40,614 nt of DNA, from contig JAADEM010000023.1 in assembly GCA_013153405.1 (NCBI GenBank), positions 1-40,614 on the forward strand, given 5' to 3'. The stretch is from Chlorobiota bacterium (GTDB lineage: Bacteria; Bacteroidota; Bacteroidia; Bacteroidales; Marinilabiliaceae). The number at the start of each line of letters is the position of its first letter. Position 1 is the first letter of the stretch. The notes below the pieces were generated by a model. That model ran no database searches and had not been told where the DNA came from. It saw nothing but the letters and a program-made list of their open reading frames with translations. Below, piece after piece: positions 33,882 through 40,614 of the stretch. The translations under genes and the position numbers were made by a program.

Positions 33882-33911
33882 CAAAATTAAGTTTATTTGA
33901 ATTAAATCAAA
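33882..33911 (-). promoter_or_regulatory. Candidate promoter for the SDR-uxuA-sulfatase genes
   Basis: TTTG (33908-33911), an 18-nt spacer and TAATTTTG (33882-33889) on the minus strand approximate TTTG-N19-TAnnTTTG. The start would lie near 33875, placing the 33839-33865 palindrome about 10-36 nt into the transcript. An overlapping TATGTTTG at 33908-33915 is a second option. Confidence 0.4.
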
Positions 33912-33979
33912 CATAAGACTTCAAAAAAAATGACAGTTAATAAAATGAGAAGAGATAATCAGTAGAGAGATTGTAGAAA

Positions 33980-34594
33980 TTACTCTTCTATTGCAGATTT
34001 TGCAATCAAAAACTGAGCTGCCCAATACAAAACAATAGTAACAACCGTAGCAGACTGATATGGATTGACAAATTTATTCACTGCAAGATTAAAATCCGAC
34101 ATCATAAATAAAAGTGCACCGGCAGATGCATAAACAGCATTTGTGTTGTAATTTTTCTGTTCAAATGCCCTCCAGGTCATTAATGTTATAACCAATACAT
34201 AAATTACAACCGGAAATTTCATATCTCCCAGATGAGGATATAAAAATGCAATTAGAAAAGATGCCACAACCCCAAAAAACACCATATTCTTTACCACAAC
34301 CTTATTATTTCTGTTTAAAAAAGCCAGAATATAAAATACATGGGCAATGAGAAAGAACACCAGACCCGGAATAAACTTATCGATAAAATGCAACAATGCG
34401 ACATCTCCAAGCAAGGAAAACACAAGTCCGGCCATAATATATTTCCGGTATACTCCCACAGGCCTTATATGAATTATTAGCCACAAAACAGGAACAGGTT
34501 TCACCACGGCTTCAAGAAAATAGTTCTGTGTCTGCTCTGCATATGAATACAAAACAACCGAAAAGATAAAAACAATTACCGCATAGTATTTCAT
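33980..34594 (-). CDS. Lysoplasmalogenase-like membrane protein (YhhN family)
   Basis: This 204-residue integral membrane protein has about seven to eight hydrophobic helices and little soluble sequence. YhhN/TMEM86 family signatures are visible: the KPVPVLWLI motif after the first helix (about residues 32-40), FSLLGDVALL (58-67) with a membrane-embedded aspartate, and ALLFMMSDFNLAV near 160. The characterised relatives (mammalian TMEM86B and a few bacterial ones) cleave the vinyl-ether bond of lysoplasmalogens. A plasmalogen-related role would fit an anaerobe but is not shown. The gene follows the infB terminator by about 20 nt, and no exact promoter element was seen in that gap. Confidence 0.88.
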   Translation of the reverse strand: MKYYAVIVFIFSVVLYSYAEQTQNYFLEAVVKPVPVLWLIIHIRPVGVYRKYIMAGLVFSLLGDVALLHFIDKFIPGLVFFLIAHVFYILAFLNRNNKVVVKNMVFFGVVASFLIAFLYPHLGDMKFPVVIYVLVITLMTWRAFEQKNYNTNAVYASAGALLFMMSDFNLAVNKFVNPYQSATVVTIVLYWAAQFLIAKSAIEE

Positions 34595-34611
34595 AATTTA
34601 TATGGTTTGCA

Positions 34612-34645
34612 AATAAAAAAGCCGGCACTTCACAGTACCGGCTTT
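34612..34645 (-). terminator. Rho-independent terminator after infB
   Basis: AAAGCCGGCAC (34618-34628) and GTACCGGCTTT (34635-34645) pair, with one mismatch, around a 6-nt loop. A T-run follows on the minus strand (34612-34620). It lies 21 nt past the infB stop. Confidence 0.9.
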
Positions 34646-34665
34646 AAATATACTTTAATATTTCA

Positions 34666-37563
34666 CTACAATGTTCTTGAAACTTCAACTTCCTCATAGG
34701 CCTCAATAATATCACCAACTTTTATATCGTTGAAATTAGCAATATTAAGACCACATTCATAACCTGCTGCAACTTCTTTCACATCCTCCTTGAATCGTTT
34801 CAGAGAACCAAGCAGCCCGGTATAAATCACAATTCCGTCACGTATAAGCCGGATTTTAGAGCTGCGCTTTATCTTACCTTCCTTCACCATACAACCTGCT
34901 ACTGTTCCAACTTTACTAATCTTAAATGTTTCCCTGACTTCAAGCGTTGCAATAATCTTTTCCTTAATTTCAGGAGAAAGCATACCTTCCATTGCATCCT
35001 TAACCTCTTCGATAGCATCGTAGATGATTGAATAAAGACGAATATCGATCTCTTCTTTTTCGGCAAGTTTACGTGCTGCCATTGACGGACGCACCTGGAA
35101 TCCGATAACAATTGCATTTGATGCTGCAGCAAGCATAATATCGGTTTCTGTTATCTGACCTACGGCCTTGTGAATAACATTAACCTGTATCTCATCAGTT
35201 GAAAGTTTAATCAATGCATCTGACAGGGCTTCAACAGAACCGTCCACATCACCCTTAACCACAATATTAAGTTCCTGGAAGTTTCCAATTGCTATACGAC
35301 GTCCAATCTCATCCAGAGTGATATGCTTTTTAGCTCTCATTCCCTGTTCGCGATGCAACTGTTCTCGTTTAATTGCCAATTCTTTAGCCTCCCGTTCATC
35401 CTCCATCACATTAAACTTCTCGCCTGCCTGCGGAGCTCCGTTCAGGCCAAGCACAAGTACAGGATCACTCGGGCCGGCAACCTCTACTTTCTGATTACGT
35501 TCATTGAACATAGCTTTAACGTGGCCGTAATTATAACCAGCAAGGAGCATATCTCCGATTTTCATACTTCCGTTACGAACAAGAAGCGTAGCAACATATC
35601 CGCGTCCTTTATCCAATGATGATTCAATAACTGTTCCGGACGCCGGTTTTTTCGGATTTGCCTTCAGTTCCAGAAGGTCAGCTTCCAATAGGATTTTTTC
35701 CAGTAACAAGTCCACATTAGTACCTGCTTTAGCTGAAATATCCTGCGACTGATATTTTCCGCCCCACTCCTCAACAAGGTAGTTAAGGTTAGCCAATTCT
35801 TCTTTTATTTTATCAGGATTTGCTCCCGGCTTATCAATTTTATTTATTGCAAATATAATTGGCACACCGGCAGCCGAGGCATGGTTTATCGCCTCTTTGG
35901 TCTGTGGCATAACATCATCATCAGCAGCAACAATAATTACCGCGATATCCGTTACTTGTGCACCTCTTGCACGCATAGCCGTAAAGGCCTCGTGTCCCGG
36001 AGTATCAAGGAATGTAATTTTTCTGCCGTTATCAAGTTCAACAGAATATGCACCTATATGCTGTGTTATACCTCCGGCTTCACCGGCTATAACATTTGTT
36101 TTACGTATAAAGTCAAGGAGCGATGTTTTACCATGGTCTACATGTCCCATAATGGTGACAATAGGCGGACGTTCGACGAGATCTTCCGGATTATCCTCCT
36201 CTTCTTCAACAGCCTCAACAATTGTTGCATCAACAAACTCAACCTGGTAACCAAACTCTTCGGCAACCAATGAAAGTGTTTCCGCATCCAGGCGCTGGTT
36301 TATTGAAACGAATACGCCAAGAGACATAAAAGTAGAAATCACCTCGTTAACAGGCACATCCATCATATTGGCAAGATCATTGGCAGTTACAAATTCGGTA
36401 ACCTTCAGAATCTTTTTCTCCATATCCTGCTTTTCCAGCTCGGCTGCCTGTTTTTGAGAAATTGATTCGCGTTTCTCTCTCCTGTACTTAGAGGCTTTAC
36501 TCTTACCTTTCTTAGTCAGACGGGCAAGAGTTTCTTTTATTTGCTTTTGTACATCCTCGTCATCAACCTCCTTATGGACAGGACGTTTTTTGAGTTTATG
36601 CTGAACCGTTTTTTTCTTACGCGGCTCGTTTTTACCTGCCTGATTACCGGCTCCGGCAGGCTGTTTTGCATTTATATCAATTTTCTCTTTACGTATTCTC
36701 TTCCTTTTCTTTCTGTTTTTCTTTCTGTCCTCTTTCGATTCTGACTTTGAAGATTCAACAGGCAGATCAATTTTTCCGACAACTGTAGGTCCTGACAGTT
36801 TTTCGGTCTGAGTCGGTATATGTTCAGGAGTGGTAGCTGTTTCTGTTTCTTTAACAGGTTCTTTTTCTACCTGTTTTTTTTCTGTTACATTTTTCTTTTC
36901 AGGAATTACCACTTCTTTTTTCTTTTCATGCCTTGCTTTTTTCTTCTTAGGCTTCTCAAGATCAATCTTACCGACAACCTTCATATCTTCGCCAATCTTT
37001 TCCGTTTTTGTCGGAATATGTTCCGGTTCTTTCCTGACAGGTTTCTTTTCCTCTACTGTTTCGGGTTGGACTACCGGTTCTTCTTTTTTCTCTTCCGGCT
37101 CTTTCTCCGGAGCTTCAGGTTCGGACACAGGCTCGGGTACAGGCTCAGGTTCAGGCTTTTCTTCCTTCTTCTCCTGAACTTTCTTCGTTTTAGCAACCTC
37201 GTCAAGATCTATTTTCCCGACTACCTTTACATCGACATCAGCTTTGGGTTTTTCTTCAACAACTTCCGGTTCCTCCTTTTCCACAACCAAAGCTTCATCC
37301 TCCTTAATATCGGAACGAATATCCTGAATTGAGATACTCTCTTTCTTTGCTTTTGAAGAGAAATGTCCCAGTTTTTCCGATTCTTTACGAACTTTGGAAT
37401 CACTGGTATACTCCTGTTCCAGAAGAGAATACATTTCATCAGTGATCTTCGCATTCGGATTTGTTTCAATGTCATAACCCTTCTTGTGCAGGAAATCAAC
37501 GATTGTTGATGTACCTACATTAAACTCACGGGCTACTTTACTTAATCTTTTACCAACTGCCAT
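34666..37563 (-). CDS. infB: Translation initiation factor IF-2
   Basis: This protein has 965 residues. An IF2-N helical domain is at 1-55, followed by a long charged, probably disordered region (60-370). A second IF2-N module is near 385-450, then the GTPase domain with GHVDHGKT (473-480), [15 protein letters not shown] and NKIDKP. Domains II-IV end at [19 protein letters not shown]-2 brings fMet-tRNA to the ribosome and promotes subunit joining. In the disordered region the heptad VVGKIDL recurs at 114-120, 196-202 and 261-267, and EHIPT(K/Q)TEK at 181-189 and 247-255. It lies 66 nt downstream of nusA in the rimP-nusA-infB operon. Its length is typical for Bacteroidota. Confidence 0.98.
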   Translation of the reverse strand: MAVGKRLSKVAREFNVGTSTIVDFLHKKGYDIETNPNAKITDEMYSLLEQEYTSDSKVRKESEKLGHFSSKAKKESISIQDIRSDIKEDEALVVEKEEPEVVEEKPKADVDVKVVGKIDLDEVAKTKKVQEKKEEKPEPEPVPEPVSEPEAPEKEPEEKKEEPVVQPETVEEKKPVRKEPEHIPTKTEKIGEDMKVVGKIDLEKPKKKKARHEKKKEVVIPEKKNVTEKKQVEKEPVKETETATTPEHIPTQTEKLSGPTVVGKIDLPVESSKSESKEDRKKNRKKRKRIRKEKIDINAKQPAGAGNQAGKNEPRKKKTVQHKLKKRPVHKEVDDEDVQKQIKETLARLTKKGKSKASKYRREKRESISQKQAAELEKQDMEKKILKVTEFVTANDLANMMDVPVNEVISTFMSLGVFVSINQRLDAETLSLVAEEFGYQVEFVDATIVEAVEEEEDNPEDLVERPPIVTIMGHVDHGKTSLLDFIRKTNVIAGEAGGITQHIGAYSVELDNGRKITFLDTPGHEAFTAMRARGAQVTDIAVIIVAADDDVMPQTKEAINHASAAGVPIIFAINKIDKPGANPDKIKEELANLNYLVEEWGGKYQSQDISAKAGTNVDLLLEKILLEADLLELKANPKKPASGTVIESSLDKGRGYVATLLVRNGSMKIGDMLLAGYNYGHVKAMFNERNQKVEVAGPSDPVLVLGLNGAPQAGEKFNVMEDEREAKELAIKREQLHREQGMRAKKHITLDEIGRRIAIGNFQELNIVVKGDVDGSVEALSDALIKLSTDEIQVNVIHKAVGQITETDIMLAAASNAIVIGFQVRPSMAARKLAEKEEIDIRLYSIIYDAIEEVKDAMEGMLSPEIKEKIIATLEVRETFKISKVGTVAGCMVKEGKIKRSSKIRLIRDGIVIYTGLLGSLKRFKEDVKEVAAGYECGLNIANFNDIKVGDIIEAYEEVEVSRTL

Positions 37564-37629
37564 ATAAAGGACTCTACTGTTTCTAATTTTCTTTACTAAT
37601 ACTTTGTATTAAGGGCAAATATAATGGAA

Positions 37630-38880
37630 TTATTCAAATTCCTCCCTCAATATATTCATTACCTCCTTGATTGTTTCCTCTTCAAGGTCGGTACGTTTCA
37701 CAAGGTCTTCCACCGAAAGGTCAAGAACCGACTTTGCGGTATCACATCCAATGGCTTTAAGTTCATCAATAATCCACGGTTCAATACCATAACCGCTGTC
37801 ATCTTTTTTAAACTCTTCGAGCCATACATCTTCCTCACTCTCATCCATTTCACGATAAACATCAATATCATATCCCGTCAGACGGCTGGCAAGTTTAATA
37901 TTTAAACCGCCTTTACCAATAGCCAGAGAAACCTCTTCCGGCTTCAGATAAACCTCAGCTCTTTTTTCGTCCTCAAAAAGTTTGATATTTGATATTTTAG
38001 CCGGATTCAATGCACGCTGAATATACAACTGTGTATTTGTTGTGTAGTTTATAACATCAATATTTTCATTACGTAATTCACGTACAATTCCATGAATACG
38101 AGAACCTTTCATTCCAACACATGCCCCTACCGGATCGATACGCTCATCATATGATTCAACAGCTATTTTAGCACGTTCACCAGGAATCCTGACGATCTTT
38201 TTTATTGTAATAAGCCCGTCATATATTTCCGGAACTTCAAGCTCAAACAACCGCTCAAGAAATACCGGTGATGTACGGGAAATGATAATCAAAGGGTTAT
38301 TGTTTTTTATATCAACCTTTACCACAACAGCTCTTACCGTATCTCCTTTATGGAAGAAATCGGAAGGGATCTGCTCTGTTTTAGGCATTATCAATTCATT
38401 GCCCTCATCATCAAGAACAAGTATCTCTTTTTTCCATATCTGATAAACCTCTCCTGTAATTATCTCCCCGATTTTATCTTTATACATATGGTAGATATTA
38501 TCCTTTTCAAGTTCAAGGATACGGGCCGACAGATTCTGACGAAGGCTCAACACGGCTCGTCTTCCGAACTCATGAAATTTCACCTCATCGGTTACCTCTT
38601 CTCCAACTTCATAATCCGGGTCAATTTTTCTTGCTTCCGACAATGCTATCTGAAGATTATCGTCTTCCACCTCACCGTCAGGCACTACTTCGCGATTACG
38701 CCAGATTTCAAAGTCTCCCTTATCGATGTTAATGATAACATCAAAATTTTCGTCTGTGCCAAATCTTTTTGCCAACACGCTTCTGAACGAATCTTCCAAC
38801 ACTCTGATCATTGTTGCGCGATCAATGTTCTTCAGTTCTTTAAATTCCGAAAACGTGTCTATTAAACTACTATGATCCAT
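37630..38880 (-). CDS. nusA: Transcription termination/antitermination factor NusA
   Basis: This 416-residue protein has the NusA N-terminal RNA polymerase-binding domain (1-125, MIRVLEDSFRSVLAKRFG). An S1 domain follows (about 130-200, GEIITGEVYQIWKKEILV), then tandem KH domains (about 200-345, VGACVGMKGSRIHGIVREL and VSLAIGKGGLNIKLASRLTG). A short C-terminal helix-hairpin region ends it (SVLDLSVEDLVKRTDLEEET). The two acidic repeats of E. coli NusA are absent, as usual outside Gammaproteobacteria. NusA modulates pausing, termination and antitermination. It is 8 nt from rimP and precedes infB, the conserved order. Confidence 0.97.
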   Translation of the reverse strand: MDHSSLIDTFSEFKELKNIDRATMIRVLEDSFRSVLAKRFGTDENFDVIINIDKGDFEIWRNREVVPDGEVEDDNLQIALSEARKIDPDYEVGEEVTDEVKFHEFGRRAVLSLRQNLSARILELEKDNIYHMYKDKIGEIITGEVYQIWKKEILVLDDEGNELIMPKTEQIPSDFFHKGDTVRAVVVKVDIKNNNPLIIISRTSPVFLERLFELEVPEIYDGLITIKKIVRIPGERAKIAVESYDERIDPVGACVGMKGSRIHGIVRELRNENIDVINYTTNTQLYIQRALNPAKISNIKLFEDEKRAEVYLKPEEVSLAIGKGGLNIKLASRLTGYDIDVYREMDESEEDVWLEEFKKDDSGYGIEPWIIDELKAIGCDTAKSVLDLSVEDLVKRTDLEEETIKEVMNILREEFE

Positions 38881-38888
38881 GTTTCAAA

Positions 38889-39356
38889 TTATTTGAAAGA
38901 AACAACTATTTTTACTGATTTAACTTGGTCAAATTTAAATTCATGAGCTGTTACTACAAGCTCTTTTTTCTTTTTACCATCTACTCTGACCTTCTGTTCT
39001 GTTTCAACCACAAAGCCGGCATCGTCAGCTTTCACAAGTTTTCCTGTCAGTTTTTCGTCATCATTTGTTACCACATCAACATTCCGTCCTACATTTTTCT
39101 TAAACTGGCGGGGCATTTTCAACGGCTGATCAAGACCTGCGGTTGAAACTTCCAGAGCAAAATCCTCTTTGTCGCGATCAAGGCTATGCTCAATTAATCT
39201 ACTGATATCAACACAGTAACTGATTGGAATACCCTTCTCGCTGTCGAGAGTTACTGAAATCTTATTGGCAGGACTGACATCAATCTCTACCACAAACACT
39301 CCGTCCTCCTCGAGTTTATCAAGTATCAGGTCTTCTATTTGCTTTACTGTTATCAT
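38889..39356 (-). CDS. rimP: Ribosome maturation factor RimP
   Basis: This 155-residue protein has the N-terminal alpha/beta domain (1-85; VFVVEIDVSPANKISVTLDS, CVDISRLIEHSLDRD, FALEVSTAGLDQPLKMPRQF) and the C-terminal SH3-like domain (about 85-155, KNVGRNVDVVTNDDEKLTGKL). RimP helps assemble the 30S subunit. The family motif EVSSPGL(D/E)xPL is here EVSTAGLDQPL, as in other Bacteroidota. It is the first gene of rimP-nusA-infB. A consensus promoter and a leader hairpin lie immediately upstream. Confidence 0.95.
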   Translation of the reverse strand: MITVKQIEDLILDKLEEDGVFVVEIDVSPANKISVTLDSEKGIPISYCVDISRLIEHSLDRDKEDFALEVSTAGLDQPLKMPRQFKKNVGRNVDVVTNDDEKLTGKLVKADDAGFVVETEQKVRVDGKKKKELVVTAHEFKFDQVKSVKIVVSFK

Positions 39357-39372
39357 TTTTCAATCAATAAAA

Positions 39373-39393
39373 TAGGGGACTCCCTGTCCCCTA
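39373..39393 (-). promoter_or_regulatory. Leader hairpin of the rimP-nusA-infB operon (possible attenuator)
   Basis: TAGGGGAC (39373-39380) and GTCCCCTA (39386-39393) form a perfect 8-bp stem with a 5-nt loop. On the minus strand TTTTATT follows, and the rimP ATG is 16 nt further. It lies between the promoter and the start codon, so it could act as a leaky terminator or mask initiation. Confidence 0.55.
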
Positions 39394-39421
39394 TATCTCC
39401 CTTGTCGACATATTTAGGTGA

Positions 39422-39452
39422 CAAAGATAACACTAACATAATAAAAATCAAA
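39422..39452 (-). promoter_or_regulatory. Consensus promoter of rimP-nusA-infB
   Basis: TTTG (39449-39452), a spacer of exactly 19 nt and TATCTTTG (39422-39429) on the minus strand match the Bacteroidota primary sigma-factor consensus perfectly. The predicted leader is about 60 nt. Confidence 0.8.
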
Positions 39453-39564
39453 AAAATTATTTAACACAAAACATGTAAAATCGTTAAGTTTTAAAGAAAA
39501 GGATTAAAATTATTGCATTAAAAAGAGTAAATTGTCTTCTTTGTTGAAAATCATAAGCAACCAT

Positions 39565-40614
39565 ATGTCAAATAAAAGAAAAATCATTAACGATCCTGTT
39601 CACGGATTTATATCAATACCTTCAGACCTGATATTCGATCTGATACAACATCCATATTTTCAACGACTGCGAAGAATAAAACAACTGGGCTTGACACACC
39701 TTGTCTATCCCGGCGCTTTACATACACGATTTCAGCATGCTTTAGGAGCTATGCACCTTATGATGTCGGCAATAAACAGCCTGAAAAGCAAGGGTGCAGA
39801 CATATCGAAAAATCAGGCTGAATCTGCATATACCGCAATATTATTACACGACATAGGGCACGGACCGTTTTCTCATGTTCTGGAAAATACGATTATCCGT
39901 GATGTCTCGCACGAACAAATCTCCCGCCTGATAATGGAACGGCTGAACTCGGAAATGAACAACGAACTGGCCGATGCCATATCCATTTTCGAAGGCAAGT
40001 ACTCTCCTGCATTTTTTCATCAGTTGGTTTCGGGTCAGCTCGACATGGACAGACTGGATTACCTCAGACGCGATAGTTTCTATTCCGGTGTTTCGGAAGG
40101 CATTATCGGTTCAGAAAGAATAATAAAAATGCTCAATGTAATTGATGACAATCTGGTTGTTGAAGCCAAAGGTGTGTATTCTATTGAAAAGTTCCTTGTG
40201 GCCCGCCGTTTTATGTACTGGCAGGTATATCTGCACAAAACAGCACTTGCTGCAGAAAAAATGCTTATCAATATTTTAAAAAGAGCAAGGGAATTAGTGC
40301 TTGACGGAAATATGCTTTTTGCTCCTCCGCAATTAAGTTTCTTTCTGAAAAATGATATTAAATACAGTAACTTTACATCTTCACCAGAAACCCTTGACAA
40401 TTTCATGATGCTCGATGACGATGACATTATGAGTGCCATAAAAATCTGGGCTGGCTCCGACGACTTAATACTTTCGTTGCTTTCCCGCGATTTTATAAGC
40501 AGAAACCTTTTCGGAATAAAGTTAAGTAATGAACCGTTTGATGAAAACGAAACAGACAGAATAAAAGACAAAGTAATAAAACACTACAGGTTAAAAGATG
40601 AAAAGTTAAGCAAC
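39565..40614 (+). CDS. HD-domain phosphohydrolase (3' end outside window)
   Basis: The reading frame is open for 350 codons to the right edge, starting ATG at 39565 (MSNKRKIINDPVHGFISIPS). It has the HD metal-site residues of dGTPase/SAMHD1-like hydrolases: H58 in HTRFQHALGAMHLM, H95-D96 in LLHDIGHGPFSH, and D160 in SGQLDMDRLDYLRRD. Relatives hydrolyse dNTPs or other phosphate esters, and the substrate of the Bacteroidota group is not known. It is divergent from rimP. The 135 nt before it are AT-rich without an exact TAnnTTTG match (nearest TAAGTTTT around 39485). Confidence 0.93.
   Translation, partial: MSNKRKIINDPVHGFISIPSDLIFDLIQHPYFQRLRRIKQLGLTHLVYPGALHTRFQHALGAMHLMMSAINSLKSKGADISKNQAESAYTAILLHDIGHGPFSHVLENTIIRDVSHEQISRLIMERLNSEMNNELADAISIFEGKYSPAFFHQLVSGQLDMDRLDYLRRDSFYSGVSEGIIGSERIIKMLNVIDDNLVVEAKGVYSIEKFLVARRFMYWQVYLHKTALAAEKMLINILKRARELVLDGNMLFAPPQLSFFLKNDIKYSNFTSSPETLDNFMMLDDDDIMSAIKIWAGSDDLILSLLSRDFISRNLFGIKLSNEPFDENETDRIKDKVIKHYRLKDEKLSN

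Noticed and set aside
36820..37332. Plus-strand frames of 115-170 codons opposite the infB N-terminal region
   Set aside because: They are phenylalanine/serine-rich mirror images of the Lys/Glu-rich IF-2 linker, and no start signals are present.

Overview
The window looks like a chromosomal segment of a Bacteroidota bacterium, probably Bacteroidales/Marinilabiliales. Reasons: moderate-to-low GC, almost no Shine-Dalgarno sequences, repeated TAnnTTTG-type -7 promoter elements, and several families typical of that phylum (DUF4296 lipoprotein, GSCFA protein, viroplasmin-type RNase H, the GT3 synthase/GT35 phosphorylase fusion, the LptE-SecG gene order). No rRNA, tRNA, CRISPR array, prophage, integrase or transposase was recognised. 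All genes are on the minus strand except glgB and the HD-domain gene at the right edge.

Layout, left to right. 1-2905: an edge-truncated RNase H gene, waaA/kdtA (Kdo transferase) and pgk. 3221-5425: cysQ, a shrunken amidohydrolase-like protein and a DUF4296 lipoprotein, probably one operon. 5572-10521: groEL without groES, secG, a TPR-type protein, lptE and a sigma-54-type activator. 10759-22573: a glycogen/alpha-glucan cluster of branching enzyme, a 1413-residue synthase-phosphorylase fusion, a GH57 amylase-like protein with a lysine/threonine-rich tail, a GT4 glycosyltransferase and a GH133 debranching enzyme. A block of REP/MITE-like repeats sits between the convergent glgB and fusion genes. 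22638-28663: a GSCFA protein, an RND (MMPL) transporter with LolA-like and holin-like partners, and a YghO-like GNAT protein. 28970-34594: a small conserved acidic protein behind a long leader, a sulfatase lipoprotein, mannonate dehydratase (uxuA), an SDR likely to be the fructuronate/mannonate oxidoreductase, and a lysoplasmalogenase-type membrane protein. 34666-39356: infB, nusA and rimP in one operon behind a consensus Bacteroidota promoter and a leader hairpin. 39565-40614: a 3'-truncated HD phosphohydrolase gene on the plus strand.

How it fits together: the glycogen genes form a near-complete set for making, branching, phosphorolysing and debranching storage glucan. They use a eukaryotic-type GT3 synthase, and no glgC is present here. 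The SDR, UxuA and sulfatase form a small uronate-salvage module with palindromes upstream. Most of the rest is housekeeping: envelope lipid A/LPS biogenesis, protein export and translation. I did not find a clearly new multi-gene system. The items most worth a second look are the catalytically emptied amidohydrolase, the groEL lacking its usual groES, the repeat block, the GH57 tail, an apparent active-site substitution in the debranching enzyme, and several leader or operator structures.
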